This document shows positions 35,258-44,185 of a stretch of 64,000 bases of DNA, piece after piece. The stretch is from Massilia sp. ST3. Lineage in GTDB: Bacteria; Pseudomonadota; Gammaproteobacteria; Burkholderiales; Burkholderiaceae_D. Each line of letters starts with the position of its first letter. Position 1 is the first letter of the stretch. The position numbers were made by a program, and so were the translations under genes. Location: NCBI RefSeq assembly GCF_018119405.1, contig NZ_JAGPWC010000020.1, positions 1-64,000 of the forward strand. Reading direction: 5' to 3'. The notes beneath the pieces are model-generated. The model searched no databases and had not been told where the DNA came from. It saw only the letters and a list, made by a program, of their open reading frames with translations.

Positions 35258-36123
35258 ACCGCCCAGACCTGCCACGCTACCGTCCGCAGCTGTCCGACGC
35301 CCGCGCCAGCCTCACCCAGGAGGTGCTGGCCGTGGACGAGCGCGGCCGCCGTTCGACGATTTCGATCCCGGCGGAGCGCCCGCTGACGGTCTACGTCGAC
35401 AAGCGCGAGCTGGTCACCCTGATGACCCTGGGCGGCGCGCCCGAGGCCCTGACGCTGGGCTACCTGCGCAACCAGCGCCTGGTGCGCAACATCGAGGACA
35501 TCGTCTCGATCCAGGTCGACTGGGAAGTCGATTCGGTGGCGGTGCTCACGCGGCACGGCATCGCCGACGTGGAAGAGCGCACCGCGAAGAAGGTGGTCAC
35601 CACCGGCTGCGGCCAGGGCTCGGTGTTCGGCGGGTTGATGGACGAGGTCGACCGCATCGTCCTGCCTTCTGAAGCGCGGCTGCCGCAATCGGTGGTCTAC
35701 CGCATCGTCGAAACCATCCGCACCCAGCAGTCGATCTATAAGCAGGCCGGCTCGGTGCACGGCTGCGCGCTGTTCTCGAACACGGGCGAGCTGCTCTACT
35801 TCGTGGAGGACGTGGGCCGCCACAACGCGGTGGACGCCATCGCCGGCCTGATGTGGCTCGACGGCCTGGAGGGCGCCGACAAGGTGTTCTACACCACCGG
35901 CCGCCTGACGTCCGAAATGGTGATCAAGGGCGCCCAGATGGGCATTCCCTTCCTGCTGTCGCGTTCCGGCACCACCCAGATGGGGCACATGGTGGCCGAG
36001 CGGGTCGGCATGTCGCTGCTGGCGCGCTGCTCCGGCAAGCACTTCCTGCTGCTGGCGGGGCACGAGCGCCTGGTGTTCGAGCCGGACCTGCTCGAACCGC
36101 TGGGCGCGCCGCGCTTTGCCTGA
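35254..36123 (+). CDS. fdhD: Formate dehydrogenase accessory sulfurtransferase FdhD
   Basis: 289 residues. FdhD passes sulfur from a cysteine desulfurase to the metal cofactor of formate dehydrogenase, without which the enzyme is inactive. Recognisable segments are TTGCGQGSVFGG (conserved cysteine loop), HGCALFSNTGELLYFVEDVGRHNAVDAI and FYTTGRLTSEMVIKGAQMGIPFL. The loop has one cysteine where E. coli FdhD has two. It is coupled to the alpha subunit gene by a 4-bp overlap and shares a base with the tupB start. Confidence 0.93.
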   Translation: MNRPDLPRYRPQLSDARASLTQEVLAVDERGRRSTISIPAERPLTVYVDKRELVTLMTLGGAPEALTLGYLRNQRLVRNIEDIVSIQVDWEVDSVAVLTRHGIADVEERTAKKVVTTGCGQGSVFGGLMDEVDRIVLPSEARLPQSVVYRIVETIRTQQSIYKQAGSVHGCALFSNTGELLYFVEDVGRHNAVDAIAGLMWLDGLEGADKVFYTTGRLTSEMVIKGAQMGIPFLLSRSGTTQMGHMVAERVGMSLLARCSGKHFLLLAGHERLVFEPDLLEPLGAPRFA

Positions 36124-36830
36124 TGTCCCTGCTGGACGCCATCTCGCATGCCTTCGCGCTGCTGTTCAGTGGCGACGCCGCCCTGTGGCGCATCGTCTGG
36201 GTCTCGATCAAGACCAGCCTGCTGGGGCTGCTGCTGGCGACGCCGCCCGCGGTGCTGCTCGGCTACGCCATCGCCATGCACCGTTTTCCGGGCCGCCGCA
36301 TCGCGATCTGGCTGGCCCAGGCCGCGCTGTCCCTGCCCACGGTGCTGATCGGCCTGCTGCTCTACCTGCTGCTGTCGCGCCGCGGCCCGCTGGGCGGCCT
36401 GGAATGGCTGTTCAGCCAGAGCGGCATCGTGCTGGGCCAGTGCATCATCGGCCTGCCGGTGCTGCTCGCCTTTACCCTGGCGGCGGTACAGGCCCTCGAC
36501 CCCCGCTATGCCGAGACGGCGATCGCCCACGGCGCCTCGCCCTGGCGCGTGATGCGCACCGTGCTGCACGAGGCGCGCTATGGGGTGATGGCGGCCGTGA
36601 TCAGCGGCTTCGGCCGCGTGGTGTCGGAAGTCGGCTGCGCGCTCATGGTGGGCGGAAACATCGAAGGGGAGACGCGCACCATCACCACCGCCATCGCGCT
36701 CGAAACCAGCAAGGGCGAATTCGCGCAGGGGATCGCGCTGGGCATCGTGCTGGTGAGCCTGGCGCTCCTGATGAACGGGGCGCTGGTGCTGCTGCAGGGC
36801 GAGGCGCGTATGCCGGGAGTGCGCGCATGA
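36123..36830 (+). CDS. tupB: Tungstate ABC transporter, permease (TupB-like)
   Basis: 235 residues with about five membrane helices and the permease EAA-type loop (YAETAIAHGASPWRVMRTVL). The VVSEVGCALMVGGNIEGETRTITTAI stretch is typical of the TupB/molybdate-type permeases. The ATG at 36123 shares a base with the fdhD stop, and the stop overlaps the ATPase start by 4 bp. It lies in the formate dehydrogenase operon, so it would supply the metal for that enzyme. Confidence 0.88.
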   Translation: MSLLDAISHAFALLFSGDAALWRIVWVSIKTSLLGLLLATPPAVLLGYAIAMHRFPGRRIAIWLAQAALSLPTVLIGLLLYLLLSRRGPLGGLEWLFSQSGIVLGQCIIGLPVLLAFTLAAVQALDPRYAETAIAHGASPWRVMRTVLHEARYGVMAAVISGFGRVVSEVGCALMVGGNIEGETRTITTAIALETSKGEFAQGIALGIVLVSLALLMNGALVLLQGEARMPGVRA

Positions 36831-37492
36831 AGAACGACCTGTCCGCGCTGCTGACCGTCCATGGCCTGCGCCGCCAGCACGGCGAGCGGGTCTTGTTCGA
36901 GATCGACCGCCTGAGCATCGACGCCGGCAGCGCCTACGTGCTGACCGGCGTGAACGGCGCCGGCAAGAGCACCTTGCTGCGCATGCTGGCGGGCCTGGAA
37001 CGCTGCGAGGCCTGCACCGTCGAGCTCGACGGGCAGCGTGCGCCGCTGTATCCGTATCCGGCGGCATTGCGCCGGTCGATCGTCTACGTGCACCAGCATC
37101 CGATCATGTTCTCGACCAGCGTCGGCCACAACATCGCCTATGGCCTGCTGGCGCGCGGCGAGGACCGGCGCGCCGTGCGCGGCCTGGTCGAGGAGGCGAT
37201 GCGCTGGGCCGGGGTCGAGCATTTGCGCGACACCGATCCGAATCGCCTGTCGGGCGGCGAAAAGCAGCGGGTGGCGCTGGCGCGCGCCCGCGTGCTCAAG
37301 CCGCGCCTGCTGCTGCTGGACGAGCCCACCGCCAACCTCGACGGCCAGGCGCGCGAGCAGGTGCTGGCCCTGATCCCGACCCTGCTGCACGAGGGCGGCA
37401 GCGTGGTGATGGCCTGCCACGACCGCGACCTGATCGGCCTGCCCGGCGTGCGCCGCCTCAAGCTGCGCGAAGGCCGCCTCGAAATCCGATAA
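36827..37492 (+). CDS. tupC: Tungstate ABC transporter, ATPase (TupC-like)
   Basis: 221 residues: Walker A TGVNGAGKST, signature LSGGEKQRVALARARV, Walker B LLLLDEPTANLDG, followed by the H-loop ACHDRD. It lacks the C-terminal TOBE domain of ModC, in line with TupC. It overlaps the permease gene by 4 bp. Confidence 0.88.
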   Translation: MKNDLSALLTVHGLRRQHGERVLFEIDRLSIDAGSAYVLTGVNGAGKSTLLRMLAGLERCEACTVELDGQRAPLYPYPAALRRSIVYVHQHPIMFSTSVGHNIAYGLLARGEDRRAVRGLVEEAMRWAGVEHLRDTDPNRLSGGEKQRVALARARVLKPRLLLLDEPTANLDGQAREQVLALIPTLLHEGGSVVMACHDRDLIGLPGVRRLKLREGRLEIR

Positions 37493-37511
37493 CCCACTGA
37501 AGGAGCCCCGC

Positions 37512-38315
37512 ATGCAACGCCGCCGCCTGTTCGCCGCCCTCTTGTCCGCCACCCTGGTCTCGCCCTTCGCCGTCGGCCAGGAGACGATCCGCCTCTCGAC
37601 CACCACCAGTACCGAGAATTCGGGGCTGTTGAAGCAGCTGCTGCCGGTCTTCGAGGCCAAGACGGGCTACAAGGTCCACGTGATCTCGGTCGGCACCGGC
37701 AAGGCGCTGGAGCTGGGCAAGAACGGCGACGTCGATGTCACTTTGGTCCATGCGCGCAAGCTGGAGGACCAGTTCGTCGACGAGGGCTGGGGCGTGGGCC
37801 GGCGCGACGTGATGTACAACGACTTCATCGTGGTCGGCCCCAGCGAGGATCCGGCGAAGCTGAAGGGCACGAAGGACGTGATCGCCGCCTTCAGGCGCAT
37901 CGCGGCCACCAACGTGAAATTCATCTCGCGCGGCGACAACTCGGGCACCGACGTGATGGAGAAGGGCTACTGGCAGCAGGCGGGCGTCAAGCCGGCCGGC
38001 GCCAACTATGTGTCGGCCGGCCTGGGCATGGGCGAGGTGCTGAACATGGCGGCCGAGATGAAGGCCTATACCTTGACCGACCGCGCCACCTACGGCGCCT
38101 ACCAGGCCCGCACCGGGCTGGCGATCATCATCGAAGGCGACAAGCGCATGTTCAACCCTTACGGGATTATCGCGGTGAATCCGGCCAGGCATCCCAAGGT
38201 CAACTACAAAGGCGCGAAGGCGTTGATCGAATGGATCACCTCGCCGGAAGGGCAGGGACGCATCGCGGCCTTCAAGCCGGCGGGCGAGCAGCTGTTCTTC
38301 CCATCGGCACAGTAG
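37512..38315 (+). CDS. tupA: Tungstate-binding periplasmic protein (TupA-like)
   Basis: 267 residues with a signal peptide (about 1-22, ending AVGQ). The mature protein starts IRLSTTTSTENSGLL, the TTTST oxyanion-binding motif of TupA proteins, and continues through VGTGKALELGKNGDVDV and SRGDNSGTD, which also line the anion pocket. It differs from ModA, which lacks the TTTST motif. The ribosome-binding site AAGGAG precedes the ATG, 19 bp after tupC. It captures tungstate for import. Confidence 0.9.
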   Translation: MQRRRLFAALLSATLVSPFAVGQETIRLSTTTSTENSGLLKQLLPVFEAKTGYKVHVISVGTGKALELGKNGDVDVTLVHARKLEDQFVDEGWGVGRRDVMYNDFIVVGPSEDPAKLKGTKDVIAAFRRIAATNVKFISRGDNSGTDVMEKGYWQQAGVKPAGANYVSAGLGMGEVLNMAAEMKAYTLTDRATYGAYQARTGLAIIIEGDKRMFNPYGIIAVNPARHPKVNYKGAKALIEWITSPEGQGRIAAFKPAGEQLFFPSAQ

Positions 38316-38418
38316 CGCGGATGGCCGCGCCGTCCACGCGCTGATTTTGCGTGCGCGGGCTCCTGGGCAATTCGGCTAGAGTTGAGCTGCCCAGTATCGG
38401 CGAACCCCGGGAGACGCC

Positions 38419-38808
38419 TTGTTTTCGCATATCGAAGAGCAGGTCCGCGCCTGCGTGGAATGGCTGCGGCTGGTGGTGGAAGCGCTCGGCGCGCTGGTGA
38501 TCGCGGTCGGGGTGGTGCTGGTCGTGGCCGGCCTGGTGCGGCATGTGCTGTCGCGGCAGGGCGGCGGCTTCCTGCCGATCCGGCTGACCTTCGCCCGCTA
38601 CCTGACCCTGGCGCTGGAATTGCAGCTGGCCGCCGACATCCTCTCCACCTCGGTGGCCCCGACCTGGGACCGGATCGGCAAGCTCGCCGCCATCGCCGTC
38701 ATCCGTACCGGGCTGAACTACTTCCTGACCAAGGAGATCAACGAGGAGCGCAAGAGCGAGGAGTCGGCATCCCGGCGGGCCGGGAGCGAGCGTCCTACAT
38801 CAGGATGA
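38419..38808 (+). CDS. DUF1622 membrane protein
   Basis: 129 residues from a TTG at 38419 with a GGGAG ribosome-binding site. Two or three hydrophobic segments and the RLTFARYLTLALELQLAADILSTSVAPTWDRIGKLAAIAVIRTGLNYFL region are the core of DUF1622, a small membrane family of unknown role. Its 3' end overlaps the end of rng tail to tail by 14 bp. Confidence 0.78.
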   Translation: MFSHIEEQVRACVEWLRLVVEALGALVIAVGVVLVVAGLVRHVLSRQGGGFLPIRLTFARYLTLALELQLAADILSTSVAPTWDRIGKLAAIAVIRTGLNYFLTKEINEERKSEESASRRAGSERPTSG

Positions 38809-40258
38809 CGTCGTACTGTTCCTGGTGATAACCCTTTTCCACCTGCAGCGAAATGCGCTTGCCGATGAAGTCGCCCAGCATCGCGAGGTGCTGGGATTCC
38901 TCTTCCAGGAACAGGTCGATCACCTCCTGCGAGGCGACGATGCGGAATTCGCGCGGGTTGAATTGCTTGGCCTCGCGCAGCAGTTCGCGCAGGATCTCGT
39001 AGCAGATCGTGCGGCTGGTCTTGACCTGGCCCTTGCCGCTGCAGGCGGGGCAGGGTTCGCACAGGATGTGGGCCAGCGACTCGCGGGTGCGCTTGCGCGT
39101 CATCTCGACCAGGCCGAGTGCGGAGAAGCCGCTCACCGAGACCTTGGTGCGGTCGCGCGCCAGGGTTTTCTTGAGCTCGGCCAGCACCGCGTTGCGGTGC
39201 TCGTTGTTCTCCATGTCGATGAAGTCGAGGATGATGATGCCGCCCAGGTTGCGCAGGCGCAGCTGGCGCGCGATGGCGTGGGCCGCTTCCAGGTTGGTCT
39301 TGAAGATGGTGTCGGCAAAATTGCGTCCGCCGACGAAGCCGCCGGTGTTGACGTCGATGGTGGTCATCGCCTCGGTCTGGTCGACGATCAGGTAGCCGCC
39401 CGATTTCAGGTCCACGCGGCGGCCCAGCGCGCGCAGGATTTCCTCTTCCACGCCGTAGAGGTCGAACAGCGGGCGCTCGCCGGTGTAGTGGGTCAGGCGC
39501 GCCAGCACGCTGGGGGTATACACCTGGGCGAAATCGACGAGCTTCAGGTAGTTCTCGCGCGAGTCGACCTGGATGGTGGCGGTCTCGTCGTGCACGAAGT
39601 CGCGCAGCACGCGCTGGGCCAGGCTCAGGTCCTGGTAGAGCAGGGTGGTGGGCGGCCGGGTGCGCGCACCCTGGACGATGGCGCCCCAGGTCTTGCGCAG
39701 GTAGTCGATGTCGGCCTTCAGGTCCTCGTCCGAGGCGTCCTCGGCCTGGGTGCGCACGATGTAGCCGCCTTTTTCCTCGCCCGGGAGCAGGTTCTGCATG
39801 CGGGTGCGCAGCAGTTCGCGGTCGGCTTCCTTCTCGATCTTCTGCGAGATGCCGATGTGCTGGTCCTGCGGCAGGTAGACCAGCATGCGGCCGGCGATCG
39901 AGACCTGGGTCGACAGGCGGGCGCCCTTGGTGCCGATCGGGTCCTTGATGACCTGCACCGTCAATACCTGGCCGTCGAACAGCAGCTTCTCGATCGGGGT
40001 GGGCGGGTTGCCGTTGCCTTCGTGGCTGCGCGCTTCCCAGATGTCGGCCACGTGCAGGAAGGCGGCGCGTTCCAGGCCGATGTCGATGAAGGCCGACTGC
40101 ATGCCCGGCAGCACGCGCACGACCTTGCCCAGGTAGATGTTCCCCGCCAACCCGCGCGTGAGCGTGCGTTCGATGTGCAGCTCCTGAACCGCGCCCTGCA
40201 GGACCAGCGCGACGCGCGTTTCCTGCGGTGTGATGTTGATGAGGATGTCTTCGTTCAT
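38795..40258 (-). CDS. rng: Ribonuclease G
   Basis: 487 residues. The S1 RNA-binding domain (about 35-125: GNIYLGKVVRVLPGMQSAFIDIG), the RNase H-like and DNase I-like catalytic region (YLIVDQTEAMTTIDVNTGGFVG with its metal aspartate, IIILDFIDM) and a CPACSGKG zinc-link motif are all present. It processes 16S rRNA and mRNA ends. It lacks the long C-terminal scaffold of RNase E, as expected for RNase G. It is the last gene of the maf-side block; the 310 bp between it and maf hold two 110-bp repeats. Confidence 0.95.
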   Translation of the reverse strand: MNEDILINITPQETRVALVLQGAVQELHIERTLTRGLAGNIYLGKVVRVLPGMQSAFIDIGLERAAFLHVADIWEARSHEGNGNPPTPIEKLLFDGQVLTVQVIKDPIGTKGARLSTQVSIAGRMLVYLPQDQHIGISQKIEKEADRELLRTRMQNLLPGEEKGGYIVRTQAEDASDEDLKADIDYLRKTWGAIVQGARTRPPTTLLYQDLSLAQRVLRDFVHDETATIQVDSRENYLKLVDFAQVYTPSVLARLTHYTGERPLFDLYGVEEEILRALGRRVDLKSGGYLIVDQTEAMTTIDVNTGGFVGGRNFADTIFKTNLEAAHAIARQLRLRNLGGIIILDFIDMENNEHRNAVLAELKKTLARDRTKVSVSGFSALGLVEMTRKRTRESLAHILCEPCPACSGKGQVKTSRTICYEILRELLREAKQFNPREFRIVASQEVIDLFLEEESQHLAMLGDFIGKRISLQVEKGYHQEQYDVILM

Positions 40259-40318
40259 GGGCCCGGCCGTGCAGTGTTGTTCAGACTGACATGATACACG
40301 GTGGGACGCGGCAATGAG

Positions 40319-40428
40319 GTAGGGTTGGCGGCTTAGCCGCCGACGCGGTGGCCGCTATCGGCTTCGTTATCGCGCACAGGCCGGCGAACGTGGTTTGAAC
40401 GCGTCGGCGGCGGAGCCGCCAACCCTAC
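40319..40428. repeat. 110-bp GTAGGG element, copy A
   Basis: It starts GTAGGGTTGGCGGC and ends with the inverted complement (GCCGCCAACCCTAC). Each arm also carries an internal hairpin (GGCGGCTTAGCCGCC). The length is exactly 110 bp, equal to copies B and C. There is no coding capacity. It lies between maf and rng. Confidence 0.85.
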
Positions 40429-40440
40429 GGTAGCAGTCGG

Positions 40441-40550
40441 GTAGGGTGGACGGGTCTCCCGCCCACGCGGTGATCGTTGGCGGCTCCGTGATCGCGTACG
40501 GGCTGGGTGACGAGGCTTGAACGCGTGGACGGCGAAGCCGTCCACCCTAC
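40441..40550. repeat. 110-bp GTAGGG element, copy B
   Basis: It starts GTAGGGTGGACGGG and ends CCGTCCACCCTAC, with the internal CGCGGTGATCGTTGGCGGCTC-like core also found in copy C. It follows copy A in the same orientation after a 12-bp gap, making a tandem pair. The rest of the maf-rng intergenic region (40259-40568) shows nothing else. Confidence 0.85.
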
Positions 40551-40568
40551 GGCAGGCGATCCGGCCAG

Positions 40569-41192
40569 TCAGACGGCGTAGCCGGCCTTGCGCAGCAGGT
40601 TCGCCGTCTCGAACAGGGGCAGGCCCATGATGCCCGAGTGGCTGCCCTCGATGTGCTCGATGAACACGGCGGCGGCGCCCTGGATGCCGTAGCCGCCGGC
40701 CTTGTCGTAGGGCTCGGGCGAGGCGCAGTAGGCGCGGATCTGTTCCGGGGTGAGCTTGGCGAAGCGCACGTCGGAGACTTGCGTGATGTGTTCCGCGATA
40801 TTCATGCCGTGCACCGCCACCGCGGTCAGCACCTGGTGGGTGCGGCCGGACAGGCGCTCGAGCATGTCTTGCGCTTCGCGGGTGTTGGCGGGCTTGCCGA
40901 GGATCTGGCCGTCGATGGTGACGGTGGTGTCGGCCGACAGCACGGGACGCATCGGCTGGCGGCGGGCCAGCACCATGTTCCAGGCGAAGGCGCCTTTTTC
41001 GCGCGCCACGCGCGCCACGTAGTCCATGGGCGCTTCGCCCGGGTGCACGTCTTCGCTGACGTCCACGCCGCGCGCCGGGTCGGCGCGCAGGGCCAGCAGT
41101 TCGAAGTCCACGCCGATCTGGCGCAGCAGCTCGCGCCGGCGCGGGCTCTTCGAAGCGAGATAGATTTTCTTGTCGTTGGGTCTCGTGAACAT
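40569..41192 (-). CDS. maf: Maf nucleoside triphosphate pyrophosphatase
   Basis: 207 residues. The SKSPRRRELLRQIGVDF N-terminus with its phosphate-binding loop, SADTTVTIDGQILGKP (catalytic Asp) and DKAGGYGIQG are hallmark Maf motifs. These enzymes hydrolyse dTTP/UTP or modified nucleotides and limit their incorporation. The subtype (YhdE-like or YceF-like) is not settled here; the Lys-Ala-Gly-Gly-Tyr signature favours the dTTP/UTP group. It starts 7 bp after rlmH ends. Confidence 0.93.
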   Translation of the reverse strand: MFTRPNDKKIYLASKSPRRRELLRQIGVDFELLALRADPARGVDVSEDVHPGEAPMDYVARVAREKGAFAWNMVLARRQPMRPVLSADTTVTIDGQILGKPANTREAQDMLERLSGRTHQVLTAVAVHGMNIAEHITQVSDVRFAKLTPEQIRAYCASPEPYDKAGGYGIQGAAAVFIEHIEGSHSGIMGLPLFETANLLRKAGYAV

Positions 41193-41198
41193 GGCGGC

Positions 41199-41669
41199 TC
41201 AGACGCGGTGATACGGATGGTTCTGGGTGATGGTCCAGGCACGGTACAACTGTTCCGCCAGCATGACGCGCACGATTCCGTGCGGCAGCGTCATGCTGGA
41301 GATGCGGATCATGCCTTCGGCGCGTGCCTTCAGCTCCGGATCGAGGCCGTCGGCCCCGCCGATGAGGAAGGCGGTGTCGCGCCCGTCCTGCTGCCACTGC
41401 TCGAGCTGGCGCGACAGGCCGACACTGGTCAGGTCCTTGCCGCGCTCATCCAGGGCAATGATGCGCACGCCTTTCGGCAGCACCGCTTCGATACGCTCAC
41501 GTTCGAGCGCCATCGCGGTGGCCGCCGTCTTGCTGCCGGACCGCTCGACCGGCTTGATTTCCTTGAGCACGATGCGCAGCTCGGGCGGCATGCGCTTGAC
41601 GTACTCGGCGAAGCCGGTCTCGATCCAGGCCGGCATCTTGTGGCCGACCGCGACAATCAACAACTGCAT
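41199..41669 (-). CDS. rlmH: 23S rRNA (pseudouridine1915-N3)-methyltransferase
   Basis: 156 residues. It has the SPOUT-type knot region [17 protein letters not shown] and the C-terminal [28 protein letters not shown], near-identical in all RlmH proteins. It methylates position 1915 in helix 69 of 23S rRNA in mature ribosomes. It lies 6 bp after rsfS, an order conserved widely. Confidence 0.97.
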   Translation of the reverse strand: MQLLIVAVGHKMPAWIETGFAEYVKRMPPELRIVLKEIKPVERSGSKTAATAMALERERIEAVLPKGVRIIALDERGKDLTSVGLSRQLEQWQQDGRDTAFLIGGADGLDPELKARAEGMIRISSMTLPHGIVRVMLAEQLYRAWTITQNHPYHRV

Positions 41670-41675
41670 CGAGGC

Positions 41676-42359
41676 TTACTCTGCCGCTTTCTTCACGCGG
41701 CGGATCACCTTCTTGGCCGGCGCCGCGTCGGCGGCGGGAGCGGCGGCCTTGGTGGAGACACGCTTCGGCGGCTTGGCCTTCAGCGCCTCGACCGCGGCGG
41801 TTTCGCTCTTGCTCGGCGCTACCTTGACGGTCTTGCCGACTGGTGCTTTCTTGGCGGCAGGCTTCTTGGCCGGCGCTTCGGCAGCAGCCGCTTTCTTGGC
41901 TGCCGGCTTGCGCTCGCGCACCGGCTTGGCTTCCGGCTGGTCCTGGTTGGCCGCCAGGTGCTTGGACTTCGGCTTGACTTCCGCCGCCTCGGCCGCTTCC
42001 GGCGTCGACTTGCGCTTGGCCGCGCCCAGCTTGACCGGCTTCTCGCCCCAGATTTCTTCCAGGCGGTAGTACTGGCGGATGGCAGGCTGCATGATGTGGA
42101 CGATCATGTCGCCCAGGTCGACCAGCACCCATTCGCCGGTGTCTTCGCCTTCCAGGCCGACCACGTCGCCGCCCGCCGCCTTGACCTTGTCGCGCACCGA
42201 TGCCGCCAGCGCCTTGGTCTGGCGGTTCGAGGTGCCCGAGACCACGGCGATGCGGTCGAACAGGCTGGTCAGGTGGGTGGTGTCGAACAGGACGATGTCC
42301 TGGCCCTTGACGTCTTCCAGGGCGTCGACCACCAGGGTTTGCAGTTTCTTGATATCCAT
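41676..42359 (-). CDS. rsfS: Ribosomal silencing factor RsfS with a long basic tail
   Basis: 227 residues, about twice the usual 105-120. The first about 112 residues are a standard RsfS/Iojap domain (VVDALEDVKGQDIVLFDTT, WVLVDLGDMIVHIM, YYRLEEIWGE), which binds L14 and blocks subunit joining when nutrients are short. The remaining about 115 residues are Lys/Ala/Pro-rich, with PAAKK-type repeats and a very basic end (KKVIRRVKKAAE), like histone H1-type tails. It is preceded by nadD, whose stop touches its start. Confidence 0.93.
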   Translation of the reverse strand: MDIKKLQTLVVDALEDVKGQDIVLFDTTHLTSLFDRIAVVSGTSNRQTKALAASVRDKVKAAGGDVVGLEGEDTGEWVLVDLGDMIVHIMQPAIRQYYRLEEIWGEKPVKLGAAKRKSTPEAAEAAEVKPKSKHLAANQDQPEAKPVRERKPAAKKAAAAEAPAKKPAAKKAPVGKTVKVAPSKSETAAVEALKAKPPKRVSTKAAAPAADAAPAKKVIRRVKKAAE

Positions 42360-43006
42360 TAGTTTTTATAGAGGTTGTGTTGTTGAATATAGTCTAGCAC
42401 TTGCGCCATCACCAGCGCGCTTGCGTCTGCGCCATCGCGCAGGGCGTCGCGGATCCGCGTGGCCGAGATGTCGACCGCCAGCGTCTGCGCCAGACAAACT
42501 TTTCCGTGCGGGGATTCCCGCACCGCGTCCGGCGTTGCAAGCCGCGCGGACAATTCTTGGGCTACCTGTGGCGGCAGCTTGTCGCTTGCCAGGTCATAGC
42601 CGGGGCGGGCCGCCACGCCCAGGTTGGCCAGCCCGAACAGCGCATGCCAGTCGCGCCAGGTGTCGAGCTTCTGCAACTGGTCGGCGCCCATCAGGAACAC
42701 GATGGAGGCGTCCGGGCCCAGCTCGGCGCGCAGGGCGCGCAGGGTGTCGACGGTATAGGTCGGCTGGCCGCGTTCGATTTCCTGCAGGTCCAGCAGGACC
42801 GGGAAGGGCTTGTCCTGGAACGCCAGTTCCAGCATGGCCACCCGGTCGGCGTCGCTGGCCTGCAAGGCGCCTTTTTGCCAGGGCCTGGCCGGCAGCACGC
42901 GCAGCTGGTCGGGATGCAGCAAGGCGGCGAACAGCTCGGCCAGTGCGACGTGGCCGTGATGCACTGGGTCAAAACTTCCTCCCAGCAAGGCAACGCAGAA
43001 GGTCAC
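42359..43006 (-). CDS. nadD: Nicotinate-nucleotide adenylyltransferase
   Basis: 215 residues from a GTG at 43006 that overlaps the hemF stop by 4 bp (GTGA). The N-terminal [19 protein letters not shown] carries the nucleotidyltransferase HxGH motif, and the C-terminal [15 protein letters not shown] is the ISSTxxR-type motif. It makes nicotinate adenine dinucleotide in NAD synthesis. The reading frame continues far upstream only within hemF, so the internal GTG is chosen. Confidence 0.93.
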   Translation of the reverse strand: MTFCVALLGGSFDPVHHGHVALAELFAALLHPDQLRVLPARPWQKGALQASDADRVAMLELAFQDKPFPVLLDLQEIERGQPTYTVDTLRALRAELGPDASIVFLMGADQLQKLDTWRDWHALFGLANLGVAARPGYDLASDKLPPQVAQELSARLATPDAVRESPHGKVCLAQTLAVDISATRIRDALRDGADASALVMAQVLDYIQQHNLYKN

Positions 43007-43914
43007 GACTGCAGCCAGTCCCGGTGGACCAGGAAGTCCGTATACAGCAGGGCCTCGGGGCTGCCGGGTTCCGGGTGCCAGTCGTAGCGCCATTTCACGA
43101 TCGGCGGCATCGACATCAGGATGGCTTCGGTGCGCCCGCCCGATTGCAGGCCGAACAGGGTGCCGCGGTCCCAGACCAGGTTGAATTCGACATAGCGGCC
43201 GCGGCGGTAGGCCTGGAAGTCGCGTTCGCGTTCGCCGTAGGGCGTGTCCTTGCGTGCATTGAGGATGGGCAGGTAGGCGTCGAGGAAGTGATCGCCGACG
43301 CTCTGCACCATCGCGAAGGACTGGTCGAAGCCCGCTTCGTTGAAATCGTCGAAGAAGATGCCGCCCACGCCGCGCGCTTCCTTGCGGTGCTTCAGGTAGA
43401 AATACTCGTCGCACCAGGCCTTGAAGCGCGGGTGCAGCGCCTCGCCATAGGGCGCGAGGGCGTCGTGGCAGACCTGGTGGAAGTGGCGGGCGTCGCCGGT
43501 ATCGCCGTAGTAGGGCGTCAGGTCCATGCCGCCGCCGAACCACCAGACCGGGTCCTTGCCTTCCGCTGTGGCTTCGAAGAAACGCACATTCATGTGCACG
43601 GTGGGCGCGTAGGGGTTACGCGGATGCAGCACCAGCGATACGCCCATGGCTTCCCAGGCGCGGCCGGCCAGTTCGGGGCGCGCGGCCATGGCCGAGGGCG
43701 GCAGGTTCTTGCCCATCACGTGGGAGAAGTTCACGCCGCCGCGTTCGATCACATTGCCTTCCTCGATCAGGCGCGAGATGCCACCGCCGCCTTCAGGGCG
43801 TTCCCAGGCGTCGCGCAGGAAGGGCTTGCCGTCGACTTCCTCGAGGGCTTGCACGATGCGGGCCTGGAGCGAGAGCAGCCAGGCTTTGACGGCGTGGGGG
43901 GATGGGGTGGACAT
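43003..43914 (-). CDS. hemF: Coproporphyrinogen III oxidase, aerobic
   Basis: 303 residues from the ATG at 43914. The motifs [44 protein letters not shown] and [10 protein letters not shown] are diagnostic of the oxygen-dependent enzyme that converts coproporphyrinogen III to protoporphyrinogen IX in haem synthesis. It lies between purD and nadD; the 271 bp upstream contain an inverted REP-like pair. Confidence 0.97.
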   Translation of the reverse strand: MSTPSPHAVKAWLLSLQARIVQALEEVDGKPFLRDAWERPEGGGGISRLIEEGNVIERGGVNFSHVMGKNLPPSAMAARPELAGRAWEAMGVSLVLHPRNPYAPTVHMNVRFFEATAEGKDPVWWFGGGMDLTPYYGDTGDARHFHQVCHDALAPYGEALHPRFKAWCDEYFYLKHRKEARGVGGIFFDDFNEAGFDQSFAMVQSVGDHFLDAYLPILNARKDTPYGERERDFQAYRRGRYVEFNLVWDRGTLFGLQSGGRTEAILMSMPPIVKWRYDWHPEPGSPEALLYTDFLVHRDWLQS

Positions 43915-44025
43915 GCGGATCGGATAAGAATGCGAAAAAGTGGGCAGATTGTACACCTGGCATCGAGGTGTTGTTACGTTTGCTGTTTGTTCGGTGGTGA
44001 TGACTGCCGCTGCGGCTGCTCGAAG

Positions 44026-44145
44026 AAACTTGGGTTCCGGCCTTCGCCGGAACGACGGGTTGAGGGGCGTGGCCGAAATCAGTTTGCCGAATTTCGACCA
44101 CCAGCCCAAGAACCGTCGTTCCGGCGCAGGCCGGAACCCAAGTTT
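44026..44145. repeat. Inverted pair of REP-like units between purD and hemF
   Basis: A 33-bp unit starting AAACTTGGGTTCCGGCC (44026-44058) is repeated inverted at 44113-44145 with one mismatch, separated by 54 bp. The units belong to the AACTTGGGTTCCGG family; the spacing is nearly the same as in the pair at 22418-22534. Confidence 0.85.
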
Positions 44146-44185
44146 GCATGCGTAGCCGCTGCTTAACGCTCAGCGGCCACGCGAA

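Noticed and set aside
40261..40568. Possible insertion sequence or CRISPR between maf and rng
   Set aside because: The repeats are only two, are 110 bp with complementary ends, have no spacers of constant length and encode no transposase or Cas protein.
40333..41397. A 354-residue minus-strand frame over maf and the repeats
   Set aside because: It runs through two repeat elements and is out of frame with the clear Maf protein.
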